Assembly: GCA_017353825.1 (NCBI GenBank)
Contig: JAFMSC010000018.1
Span: 1 to 20,995 of the forward strand
From: Hyphomicrobiaceae bacterium
Lineage (GTDB): Bacteria; Pseudomonadota; Alphaproteobacteria; Rhizobiales; Hyphomicrobiaceae
Direction: 5' to 3'
DNA length: 20,995 nucleotides
Every line of letters begins with the position of its first letter. Position 1 is the stretch's first letter. Shown piece after piece: positions 1 to 6,749 of this stretch. The translations under genes and the position numbers were made by a program. The notes beneath the pieces are model-generated. The model searched no databases. It was not told the origin of the DNA and worked only from the letters and a program-made list of their open reading frames with translations.

Positions 1-728
1 CGGCGGGGAGCGGCATCACGCCGGTGATGGCCCTCATCCGGCACGTGCTGGCGCGAGAGCCCAGCAGCAGCTTCACGCTGATCTATGGCAACCGCGCCGT
101 CGGCAGCATCATCTTCCGAGAGGCGCTCGACGACCTGAAGGACCGCCACCTGCGCCGCCTCAGCGTGCTCAACGTTCTGAGTCGCGACTCGGAGGCCGAC
201 GTGCCCTCGCTGTCGGGCCGCATCGATGCCGACAAGGTGAGGCAGCTGCTGCCGCTGGTCGCCCGGCCTGCCGACATCGATGAGGTCTACCTGTGCGGAC
301 CCGGCGATCTCATCAAGACTGCGCGCCAAGCTCTCATGGAGGCCGGCGTCGCGCGCGAGCGCATCCACTTCGAATACTTCCGTGTGGGACCGGATTCTGT
401 GCAGCGCCGCGTGACCGCGTTGAAGCCGAACACCTCAGCGCCCATCGAAGGCGCGGAGGTGGTGGCCATCGTGGACGGCACGCGCCACACCTTCCGCGTC
501 CCGCCCGGCGGGCTGGTGGTGGATGCCGCGCTGGCCGCGCGCGTGCGCGTGCCCTACTCCTGCAAAGGCGGCATGTGCTGCACCTGTCGCGCCAGGCTCG
601 TGGAGGGGCAGGTGCGGATGGTGCGCAACTTCTCGCTGGAGGCGTGGGAGACGGCGGCGGGCTTCGTCCTCACCTGCCAGGCGCAGCCCGCCACCAGCCG
701 CGTGGTACTCGACTACAACCACACGTAG
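1..728 (+). CDS. paaE: PaaE-like NAD(P)H:ferredoxin oxidoreductase with C-terminal 2Fe-2S domain (5' partial)
   Basis: The reading frame is open from base 3 and has no start inside the window, so the N-terminal FAD-binding part lies upstream. The visible part opens with GSGITP, the nicotinamide-binding loop of ferredoxin-NADP reductases, followed by the family block FTLIYGNR and a CGPGDL motif near the end of the NAD(P) domain. A plant-type 2Fe-2S ferredoxin domain follows, with ligands in CKGGMCCTC (C-x4-C-x2-C plus one extra Cys) and a last Cys in LTCQAQP. This layout matches PaaE, the reductase of phenylacetyl-CoA 1,2-epoxidase, which passes electrons from NADPH to the PaaA di-iron centre. 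Related oxygenase reductases share the architecture. paaABCD would be expected just upstream but cannot be seen, so the paaE symbol is probable rather than certain. The stop TAG is at 726-728 and lies inside a tandem duplication. Confidence 0.8.
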   Translation, partial: AGSGITPVMALIRHVLAREPSSSFTLIYGNRAVGSIIFREALDDLKDRHLRRLSVLNVLSRDSEADVPSLSGRIDADKVRQLLPLVARPADIDEVYLCGPGDLIKTARQALMEAGVARERIHFEYFRVGPDSVQRRVTALKPNTSAPIEGAEVVAIVDGTRHTFRVPPGGLVVDAALAARVRVPYSCKGGMCCTCRARLVEGQVRMVRNFSLEAWETAAGFVLTCQAQPATSRVVLDYNHT

Positions 729-759
729 CCGTCCGTGGACTTGTAGCCGTCCGGGACTT
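725..759. repeat. Tandem 17/18-bp duplication over the reductase stop codon
   Basis: GTAGCCGTCCGTGGACTT (725-742) is followed directly by GTAGCCGTCCGGGACTT (743-759), differing by one missing T. The first copy contains the TAG stop of the PaaE-like gene. It looks like a recent slippage duplication with no evident function. Confidence 0.85.
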
Positions 760-768
760 GCGCATGGC

Positions 769-797
769 GGGCGGGGTCGCCAGCTCAGGCCCCGCCC
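769..797. terminator. GC-rich hairpin between convergent genes, possible bidirectional terminator
   Basis: GGGCGGGG (769-776) pairs perfectly with CCCCGCCC (790-797). A further T-G and C-G pair closes a loop of about 9 nt. It lies between the + strand reductase stop (728) and the native stop of the - strand dctM remnant (802), where a shared terminator is expected. There is no U-tract on either side, so intrinsic termination is not certain. Confidence 0.5.
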
Positions 798-801
798 CCG
801 G

Positions 802-1500
802 CTACCTGAAGAGCACGCTGGGGAACCACAGGGTCAGGCCGGGATGTAGGTGACGAGCGCGAGCACGATCAGCATGGGCAGGTAGAAGATCAGGATGCTG
901 CGCGAGACGGCCTCCATGCTGACCTTGCCGATGGCGTACCCCACCACCATGGTCGGCCCCACCGGCGGCGTTAACAGGCCGATGCCGAGATTGAGGATCA
1001 TGATGATGCCGAAGTGCACAGGCTCGATGCCGAACTGCTTGATGACCGGTATGAACATGGGCGTGCAGATGAGCAGCATCGGCGGCAGGTCCATGAAGGT
1101 TGCCGAGCAGCAGCAGCAGGACGTTGATCCACAATAGGAACATCACCTTGTCGGTCGAAATGTCGATGAAGAAACTTGGTGGCAATGGCCGGTATCTGCA
1201 GGGATGGCCATCATGTAACCGAAGGCGATGGAGAAGCCGATCATGATCATGATCATGATCATGCCGACGGCGCGCACGACGCGGCCCGATGAGTTTCGGC
1301 AGCTCGCTCCATTTCACGTCGCGATGGACGAACATGGTCACGAAGAAGGCGTAGACGACCGCAACCGCGCCCGCCTCCGTCGGGGTGAAGATGCCCGAGA
1401 CAATGCCGCCGATGATGATGGCAACCCGTGACGGAGATGCAGGCGAACATGGTCGAGGCGAGGATGTTGGCGAGCGCCATCCCTCCGCGGATGAAACCCA
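802..1500 (-). pseudogene. dctM: Decayed TRAP transporter large permease (DctM) remnant
   Basis: Homology to DctM, the 12-TM permease of TRAP carboxylate transporters, is scattered over all three minus frames. From 5' to 3' the pieces are GGMALANILASTMFACIS (about 1490-1440), IVSGIFTPTEAGAVAVVYAF (about 1420-1350), MIMIGFSIAFGYMMAIPAD (about 1262-1190), FFIDISTDKVMFLLWINVLL (about 1180-1115), MDLPPMLLICTPMFIPVIK (1094 onward) and the C-terminal end LTLWFPSVLFR, stopping at 802. At least five frame changes are needed. The first roughly 75 residues are absent, and about 150 residues normally found between the ASMLF-type and FTPTEA blocks are missing, so there is also an internal deletion. A frameshift near 845 produces an early stop at 834. 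The missing-residue counts are estimates from family knowledge. No functional transporter can be made from this copy. Confidence 0.85.
1239..1262. repeat. Hexanucleotide repeat (GATCAT)x4 inside the dctM remnant
   Basis: Four perfect GATCAT units. On the minus strand they encode alternating Ile-Met in a predicted transmembrane segment of the dctM remnant. The unit is a multiple of three, so copy-number change would not shift the frame. Confidence 0.8.
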
Positions 1501-1501
1501 A

Positions 1502-1537
1502 GTGGATACGCCAGTGGATAGGCACGTGGATACGCGG
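1502..1537. repeat. Three 12-bp imperfect tandem units GTGGATASGC
   Basis: GTGGATA recurs at 1502, 1514 and 1526 with exact 12-bp spacing, giving three units GTGGATACGCCA, GTGGATAGGCAC and GTGGATACGCGG. It lies at the broken 5' edge of the dctM remnant, between it and trpD, and may mark a rearrangement junction. The rest of 1538-1677 shows no gene I recognise. Confidence 0.7.
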
Positions 1538-1677
1538 GCTGCTGGGCTCGTCGAATTGAGCAGCATGACCACGCCCCTCGTGGCTGCCCAATCGCAGGTC
1601 CGGATAGCGTGGCAGCGTGTAAGGCGACGTTGTGCCTGGGACATGCGGGTGATGGCCCTTCGGACCCGATCACCCGC

Positions 1678-2766
1678 TCACGAGGTGGAGGTCTTGGCGA
1701 GCCGCTCCAGGGTGGCGCGGGCGCGGCCGTCGTCGAGGGCGGCGGTGGCGAGGGGGACGCCCTCGGCGAGCGTATTGGTGCGGCCGGCCACCAGAAGGGC
1801 GGCGGCGGCGTTGAGTACGACGGCATGGCGGAAGGCCATGAGGTTAGCCCACGTCTCGCCGGCGAGCAGGGCTCGCATCTTGGCGGCGTTGTCGGCGGGT
1901 GTGCCGCCGAGGATTTCGCCGAACGGGTGCTGCCGCAGGCCGGCGTCCTCCGGCTTGACCTGGAACTGCGTGACCTTGCCGCCGTCGAGGGCCGCTACGT
2001 GTGTGGGCGCGGCGATGGAGATCTCGTCGGTGCCGTCCATGCCGTGCACGAGCCACGCCTTCTCCGAGCCTAGCGTGCGCAGCGTCTCGGCCATGGGCCG
2101 CAACAGGTGCTGGGTGAAGGCACCGGTGAGTTGGCGCTTGACGGCGGCCGGGTTGGTCAGCGGGCCCAGGATGTTGAAGATGGTACGCACGCCCAGCTCC
2201 ACCCGCGCCGGCATGACATGCCGCATGGCGGCGTGATGGTTGGGCGCGTTCATGTAGCCCATGCCGCAAGCGGCGAGGCAGCGCTCGATGGTGGCCACGT
2301 CGGCGTTGATGTTGACGCCGAGCAGCCCCAGCACGTCCGCCGTGCCCGTCTTGGAGGACTGCGCCTTATTGCCGTGCTTGGCCACGGCCACGCCGAGGCT
2401 CGCCACCACCAGCGCCGCGCCAGTGGAGATGTTGAGCGTGCCCTTGCCGTCACCGCCGGTGCCGACGATGTCGATGGCGCCGGCGGGCGCGCGCACCTTG
2501 GTGGCCTTGGCCCGCATGATGGTGGCCGCGCCGGAGATCTCCTCGATCGACTCCCCGCGCAGCCGCAGGATCATCAGGAAGCCGCCGATCTGCGAGGGCG
2601 TCGCGCGCCCCGACATGATGATATCGAAAGCCTCCTCCGCCTCCGCCTGCGTCAGCGCCGCATCGAGCGCGCGCGAGATGAAGGGACGGAGTGCCTGCGG
2701 ATCAGTCTTCGGATCAGCCTTCGGATCAGTTTGGGCGGGCTCGGCTGCGGTGGCGGACATGGGCAT
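1678..2766 (-). CDS. trpD: Anthranilate phosphoribosyltransferase
   Basis: TrpD joins anthranilate and PRPP to form phosphoribosylanthranilate in tryptophan synthesis, in the cytosol. The 362-residue product has the expected family length and motifs: GTGGDG (102-107) and NIST (112-115) for PRPP, KHGNKAQSSKTGTADVL (from 130), the anthranilate-site stretch HHAAMRHVMPARVELGVRT (about 178-195), and the Mg-binding Asp-Glu pair in GMDGTDEIS (247-248). I chose the ATG at 2766. A second ATG follows at 2760, and a longer reading to 2889 adds only unconserved sequence. Residues 13-23 are a TDPKADPKTDP repeat encoded by a 12-bp DNA repeat. No trpG, trpC or moaC lies beside it, which is unusual for alphaproteobacteria. 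The downstream neighbour is a decayed transporter gene. The gene looks intact, though it could be a secondary copy or a TrpD-like paralogue. Confidence 0.92.
   Translation of the reverse strand: MPMSATAAEPAQTDPKADPKTDPQALRPFISRALDAALTQAEAEEAFDIIMSGRATPSQIGGFLMILRLRGESIEEISGAATIMRAKATKVRAPAGAIDIVGTGGDGKGTLNISTGAALVVASLGVAVAKHGNKAQSSKTGTADVLGLLGVNINADVATIERCLAACGMGYMNAPNHHAAMRHVMPARVELGVRTIFNILGPLTNPAAVKRQLTGAFTQHLLRPMAETLRTLGSEKAWLVHGMDGTDEISIAAPTHVAALDGGKVTQFQVKPEDAGLRQHPFGEILGGTPADNAAKMRALLAGETWANLMAFRHAVVLNAAAALLVAGRTNTLAEGVPLATAALDDGRARATLERLAKTSTS
2699..2734. repeat. 12-bp tandem repeat in the trpD N-terminal coding region
   Basis: GGATCAG recurs at 2699, 2711 and 2723 with 12-bp spacing. 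Read on the minus strand it encodes the TDPK/ADPK/TDPQ tetrapeptide repeat in the variable N-terminal tail of TrpD, ahead of the folded domain. It keeps frame. Confidence 0.8.
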
Positions 2767-3028
2767 TTCCGTTGCTTGGGTGCGGACAGAGGGCGGCTGG
2801 CGCGAATGGGCCACATTCCGCGAGCGGCCGTTCTGCTGGCTCTGTTGAATTGATGCGCGTTGAACGGTGAGCGGGCGCAATAATCGCACGGGCGCAACCG
2901 CGGACGCAACGGGCCGGCCGGCGGTACGACCTTGCGCGAGGCAGCATGTTTCCTTGCGACCACATCGGGCGGCGGGTGCGCTGGTTGGGCCCTTGGGTCC
3001 CGGCGTACGCGCTTGCGCTCGCGGCGCG

Positions 3029-3659
3029 CTAGGTGTCGTGCGCCTGCCACTCGGCCCAGGTCGGTCGCTCGATCTCGAACTGATCGGACGAGCGCGCGTA
3101 CACCCCGCTACCGTGCATGCGGGCGATCAGGCGCAGCGCGGGCGTGTCGAGACGGCAGCGCTTGGCGTCCAGCACCAAGGCATCGGCGACGTGCGCGCAC
3201 ACGACCCGGCCGACCACGATGGTCTGCAGCGGGCCCGTCACCAGCCACGCCAGGATGCGGCACTCGAAGGCGATCGGCGCCTCGCCGATGCGCGGCGGCG
3301 CGATCGAGCGGGACGGCACGGCGGTGAGCTTGGCCAGCTCAAGCTCGTCGATGTCCGCCGGCGCGTCGATGCAGGTGACATTCATGGCCTGGGCGTTGTC
3401 CTCGCAGACCAGGTTGACCACGAACTCGCCGGTCTCGACGATGTTGGTAGCGGTGTCCTTGAGCGCCCTCGCGCGGTAGCATGCCGATGGCCAGCGTCGG
3501 CGGGTCGCTGCCCATGGCGTTGAAGAAGCTCAATGGCGCAGCGTTGATGACGCCGGCGCGAGACTTGGTGGTGACCCAGGCAATCGGGCGCGGGACCACG
3601 CTCGAGGCGAGGATCTTGTAGCGATCCTTGGGCGGAAGTGTTTCCATGTCGAACAGCAT
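3029..3659 (-). pseudogene. Flavin reductase-like (split-barrel FMN-binding) protein, frameshifted
   Basis: The N-terminal part, starting at ATG 3659 with MLFDMETLPPKDRYKIL, carries VVPRPIAWVTT and NAAPLSFFNAMGSDPPTLAIG. These are the FMN-binding core of the DIM6/NTAB flavin reductase family. After about residue 60 the frame is lost near 3475-3485. The continuation, from KDTATNIVETGEFVVNLVCE to the C-terminal AEWQAHDT with its stop at 3029, is in another frame. A single-base indel explains the split, and both halves together make about 208 residues, close to family length. Such proteins reduce FMN for flavin-dependent monooxygenases or bind FMN themselves. It lies upstream of trpD on the same strand and diverges from the SMP-30-like gene. 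A sequencing error is possible, but the nearby intact + strand genes argue for real decay. Confidence 0.78.
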
Positions 3660-3708
3660 CGGGCCGTCAGTCTCCGGTCTGCAGGGCGGGTCAGGTTCCA
3701 GGGAATCA

Positions 3709-3764
3709 GGTTTCAGCGATCAGGTTTCGGGTTTCGGGTTTCAGGTTTCAGGTTTCCAGTTTCC
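3709..3764. repeat. Heptanucleotide tandem array (GGTTTCR)n
   Basis: GGTTTC occurs at 3709 and then at 3723, 3730, 3737, 3744 and 3751 with a strict 7-bp period. It ends with a degenerate AGTTTCC unit at 3758-3764. The array is noticeably lower in GC than its surroundings and noncoding. The 7-bp unit would shift frame if translated, which fits an intergenic location. Confidence 0.85.
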
Positions 3765-3881
3765 AGGTCTCAGACCCTGCTCTTCAAGCTTCGCTCACGG
3801 CCACCCGGCCCTGACCGCGATATCTACTGCGATCGCTTATGCCATGAACTCCGGGCGCCGAGTAGGCGGGGCGCGCGGGAC

Positions 3882-4058
3882 TTAGGATCTCAGACATTTG
3901 TCCGTTGCTGCCGCAGCTTCATCCTCGCGCCGCCTCTCGCTCGGATCCGGGCTTAGACACCGCATTCGGGTTGGCCTGTCCCTGAGCGACTTGTGGCGCG
4001 CGTGCACGCCGCTCGCCGAAACCCCGGCCGCGACCGAGAGACGGCGCTTTTCCGACAT
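3882..4058 (-). CDS. Candidate small ORF, 58 residues, unknown
   Basis: An ATG at 4058 on the minus strand follows GAGGAG (complement of CTCCTC at 4067-4072) with an 8-nt spacer, an ideal ribosome site. The product starts MSEKRRLSVAAGVSASG, is very basic and Arg-rich (RPTRMRC, SERRRED), and ends at TAA (3882-3884). I recognise no domain, membrane segment or signal. Composition typical of high-GC noncoding frames makes a chance ORF more likely than a gene. Only the ribosome site and its place in an otherwise empty 473-bp gap support it. Confidence 0.2.
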   Translation of the reverse strand: MSEKRRLSVAAGVSASGVHARHKSLRDRPTRMRCLSPDPSERRREDEAAAATDKCLRS

Positions 4059-4132
4059 ATTCCGGGCTCCTCATCTCCACGCGCTTACGGCGCATCAGGA
4101 CAAAGCATGCTTCGCAGCGAGGAACGCCATCG

Positions 4133-5362
4133 ATGATCGAGACCACCAATAGCCGGGCAATGAGCAGCACGCTCTCAAGACGCGGCTTCATGCACGCGCT
4201 CGGTATCTGCGCTGGGACGGCCGCCATGGGCGCGGCGGCTGCGCGCGCCCAGGCGCCTGGTCCCGTGGGGCCGCCGAGCACCGTGACAATGCCGCCGCGC
4301 GATTTCGGACCCAACGGGGCGCCCACGACCTATTTCTGGGACCCGGACGTCATCGCGGTGGACCCAAGCTTCAACAGCCTCGCCCAGCCCAACGCGCCAA
4401 TCCAACGGCTATGGACCGGAGCGCTCTGGTCGGAGGGCCCGGCCTGGAACGCTGAGGGGCGCTACCTGGTGTGGAGCGACATCCCCAACAACCGGCAGCT
4501 CAGGTGGCTGGAGGACGATGGCCGTGTCAGCGTGTTCCGGCTGCCTTCCAACAACAGCAACGGCAACACCTTCGATTTCCAGGGCCGCCAACTGTCCTGC
4601 GAGCACCTGACCCGGCGCGTGGTGCGCTACGAGCTTGACGGATCGGTGACCGTCATCGCCGACAGCTACAACGGCAAGCGGCTGAATTCGCCCAACGACG
4701 TGGTGCCCCATCCGGACGGCAGCTACTGGTTCACCGATCCACCCTACGGTGGCCAGCTCTACGAGGGCGCGCCCGACGACGCCGGCGGGCCGAGCAACCC
4801 GGCCGGACGGCTCAAGAGCCGGCTCGGCCAGGCGGCCGGGATCGGCGTGGCCAAGCGCGAGCTGCCCACCAACTGCTATCGCGTGGACCCCAGCGGCAGG
4901 ATGGACCTTGTCGTCACCGAGGAGCAGGTGCCGGATCCCAACGGCCTGTGCTTCTCGCCAGACTACAAGAAGCTCTACGTGGTCAGCACCGGCAAGGGTC
5001 CTGGCGATGCGGGGCCCGGCGGCAAAGGCGAGGTGTACGTGTTCGACGTAGGCGGCGACAATGCGCTCTCCAACCGCAAGCTGTTCAGCGACTTCATGAT
5101 CGACGGCGTCAAGTGCGGCCCGGACGGCATCCGCACGGATGTCGAGGGCAACGTCTGGTGCTCGAGCAATGCGGGCCGTGCGGTCGGTTACAGCGGCGTC
5201 ACGGTGTGGTCGCCCGGGGGCAAGCTGCTCGGCCGCATCCGGCTGCCAGAGGTCTGCGGCAACCTCTGCTTCGGCGGCCCCAAGCGCAACCGGCTGTTCA
5301 TGGCCGCCAGCCAGTCGCTCTATGCTGTCTACGTCGCCACCCAGGGCGCGGCCCCCGGCTAG
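4133..5362 (+). CDS. SMP-30/gluconolactonase/LRE-like beta-propeller protein, Tat-exported
   Basis: This is a 409-residue six-bladed-propeller protein of the SMP-30/gluconolactonase family, metal-dependent lactonases that open sugar or organic lactones. A twin-arginine signal SRRGFMHALG (15-24) and an Ala-rich stretch ending ARAQA (about 37-41) predict folded export to the periplasm. Family metal ligands are visible: Glu101 in WSEGPAW, Asn188 in NSPNDVV and Asp331 in GPDGIRTD. Further blade motifs include GSYWFTDPPYG and DPNGLCFSPD. The start at 4133 is supported by GAGGA about 9 bases upstream. A second ATG at 4160 would still keep the Tat motif. It is the first gene of the + strand run and is followed by a 192-bp gap. 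The substrate is unknown. Periplasmic lactone hydrolysis before uptake by the downstream importers would fit, but that is inference. Confidence 0.88.
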   Translation: MIETTNSRAMSSTLSRRGFMHALGICAGTAAMGAAAARAQAPGPVGPPSTVTMPPRDFGPNGAPTTYFWDPDVIAVDPSFNSLAQPNAPIQRLWTGALWSEGPAWNAEGRYLVWSDIPNNRQLRWLEDDGRVSVFRLPSNNSNGNTFDFQGRQLSCEHLTRRVVRYELDGSVTVIADSYNGKRLNSPNDVVPHPDGSYWFTDPPYGGQLYEGAPDDAGGPSNPAGRLKSRLGQAAGIGVAKRELPTNCYRVDPSGRMDLVVTEEQVPDPNGLCFSPDYKKLYVVSTGKGPGDAGPGGKGEVYVFDVGGDNALSNRKLFSDFMIDGVKCGPDGIRTDVEGNVWCSSNAGRAVGYSGVTVWSPGGKLLGRIRLPEVCGNLCFGGPKRNRLFMAASQSLYAVYVATQGAAPG

Positions 5363-5403
5363 AGGAGAGGGCCACCCACGCCAGAGAGCTGCCTCGGCGC
5401 GGA

Positions 5404-5423
5404 TGCCGCCTCCGCGGCAATTT
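5404..5423 (+). terminator. Weak terminator-like hairpin after the SMP-30-like gene
   Basis: TGCCGC (5404-5409) and GCGGCA (5414-5419) form a perfect 6-bp stem with a CTCC loop, followed by ATTT. It lies 42 bases after the stop of the SMP-30-like gene and before the putative promoter of the CoA-transferase gene. The stem is short and the T-run minimal. Confidence 0.35.
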
Positions 5424-5475
5424 CGCCATCAGCGACGCACCGCGCCGGGCGGCGGCGCGTCGCTTGGTTGTTTCA

Positions 5476-5504
5476 TTGACATTGTCGGCAATCATTTGCA
5501 GTCT
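5476..5504 (+). promoter_or_regulatory. Possible -35 element with an overlapping GntR-like palindrome
   Basis: A consensus TTGACA lies at 5476-5481. It overlaps by one base the near-palindrome ATTGTCGGCAAT (5481-5492, five of six pairs complementary), which resembles operators of GntR/FadR-type acyl or organic-acid regulators. The expected -10 position about 17 bp downstream (around 5499-5504) is poor, CAGTCT. The site is in a locally AT-richer stretch 50-80 bases ahead of the CoA-transferase start. A repressor bound here would block the promoter. No regulator gene is present in the window. Confidence 0.35.
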
Positions 5505-5554
5505 GCCCGCAACGAATTTCTGCATCAGCAGTGTTTGAGAGAAACGCCCCGATC

Positions 5555-6739
5555 ATGCCCCCTCCGCAGGCCTCTGCGGCGCTGAAGCGCTTTACCGTGC
5601 TGGACCTGACACGCGTCCGCGCTGGGCCCACCGCTGTACGCCAGCTCGCGGATTGGGGCGCCAACGTCATCAAGGTAGAGCTACCGCCCGGGGCCGACCA
5701 GGGCGAGGCCTTGGGCGGCCCACGCGACGGGCCCGACTTCATGAATCTCCACCGCAACAAGCGGTCGCTGACGCTCGACCTCAAGTCACCGGCCGGCCTT
5801 GCGGTATTCAAGCGGCTGGTAGCCAAGGCCGACGTGGTGGTCGAGAACTTCCGTCCCGACGTGAAGGAGCGCCTCGGCATCGCCTACGCCGATTTGAAGG
5901 CGATCAATCCGGGCATCGTCTACGGCAGCATCTCGGGCTTCGGCCAGGACGGCCCCTATGCCAAGCGACCGGGCTTTGACCAGATCGCCCAGGGCATGGG
6001 CGGGATCATGTCGGTGACGGGCCTGCCGGGCCATGGGCCGGTGCGCGCCGGCATTCCCATCGCCGATCTCTCCGCCGGGCTGTTCTGCGCGTTGGGCATC
6101 CTCACCGCGCTCCTGGAGCGCGAGGTGTCCGGGCAAGGTCAGTGGGTCGAGACCTCGCTCCTCCAGGCCCAGGCCTTCATGCTCGACTTCCAGGCCGCCC
6201 GCTACCTGGTCAAGGGCGAGGTGCCGGGCCAGGCCGGCAACAACCATCCCACGAGCATCCCGACAGGCGTATTCCGCACCGCTGACGGCTATATAAATAT
6301 CGCCACCACCGGCGGGGCGATCTGGGAGCGCTGCGCCAAGGCGCTCGGCGCCGCGCATCTGCTCGCGCGGCCTCAGTACGCTACGCGCGATCTGCGCCTC
6401 AAGAACCGCGACGCGCTCAATGCCGAGCTCGATGGGATCATGTCGAAGCGCGATACCGCGAGCTGGGTGGAGATCCTGAACGCGGCCGGCGTGCCGTGCG
6501 GCCCGATCTACGACATCGGCCAGATGTTCGCCGACCCGCAGGTGAAACACCTGGGCGTCGCCGGCAAGGTGGCGGACGCTGATCTCACGTTGATGGCGCA
6601 GCCCGTCACGCTGAGCCGCACCCCGAGCCACCTTGACCGTCGGCCGCCCGAGCGTGGCGGCGACAGCGATGAGGTGCTATCCGAGTTCGGGTTCACCAGC
6701 GAAGAGATCGCGGCGCTACGGGCGGCGGGCGCAATCTAG
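5555..6739 (+). CDS. Family III CoA-transferase (CaiB/BaiF type)
   Basis: Enzymes of this family move CoA between an acyl-CoA donor and a carboxylic acid, activating an organic acid in the cytosol. The 394-residue product has the family start FTVLDLTRVRAGPTAVRQLA, then GANVIKVE, the CoA-binding stretch FMNLHRNKRSLTLDLKSP and VVVENFRPDVKERLG. GFDQIAQGMGGIMSVTG follows, whose Asp142 aligns with the catalytic aspartate of formyl-CoA transferase. GQGQWVETSLL and VPCGPIYD complete a full-length protein. I prefer ATG 5555. An in-frame GTG at 5531 adds eight residues but has no ribosome site. The gene ends 10 bases before the crotonase-like gene, so the two are very likely co-transcribed. The acid is not identifiable from sequence; catabolic acids such as aryl, dicarboxylic or branched acids are all possible. 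Confidence 0.9.
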   Translation: MPPPQASAALKRFTVLDLTRVRAGPTAVRQLADWGANVIKVELPPGADQGEALGGPRDGPDFMNLHRNKRSLTLDLKSPAGLAVFKRLVAKADVVVENFRPDVKERLGIAYADLKAINPGIVYGSISGFGQDGPYAKRPGFDQIAQGMGGIMSVTGLPGHGPVRAGIPIADLSAGLFCALGILTALLEREVSGQGQWVETSLLQAQAFMLDFQAARYLVKGEVPGQAGNNHPTSIPTGVFRTADGYINIATTGGAIWERCAKALGAAHLLARPQYATRDLRLKNRDALNAELDGIMSKRDTASWVEILNAAGVPCGPIYDIGQMFADPQVKHLGVAGKVADADLTLMAQPVTLSRTPSHLDRRPPERGGDSDEVLSEFGFTSEEIAALRAAGAI

Positions 6740-6749
6740 AGGCCGGGCG

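Larger units (their letters stand above)
3660..4132. other. Divergent intergenic region with no confident gene
   Basis: This 473-bp gap separates the minus-strand flavin-reductase pseudogene from the plus-strand SMP-30-like gene, so promoters for both directions should lie here. The left third holds the GGTTTCR repeat array. The right part is ordinary high-GC sequence with one small minus-strand ORF (3882-4058) preceded by a good Shine-Dalgarno. I could not pick a convincing -35/-10 pair or a known operator. Confidence 0.7.

Noticed and set aside
834..1094. A short intact minus-strand gene with an 86-residue hydrophobic product
   Set aside because: It is the C-terminal piece of the dctM remnant. 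Its stop at 834 comes from a frameshift and the true family C-terminus continues in another frame to 802.
1239..1262. (GATCAT)x4 as a phase-variation switch or CRISPR-like repeat
   Set aside because: The unit is six bases, so it cannot shift frame. It lies in a pseudogene, encodes Ile-Met in a membrane segment, and has no spacers.
2767..3028. Minus-strand readings upstream of trpD as an N-terminal extension or separate gene
   Set aside because: The sequence is Arg/Pro-rich with no conserved block, and the TrpD domain is complete without it.
5786..6631. Minus-strand open frame opposite the CoA-transferase
   Set aside because: It mirrors a conserved gene, has no motif, and its start lacks a ribosome site.
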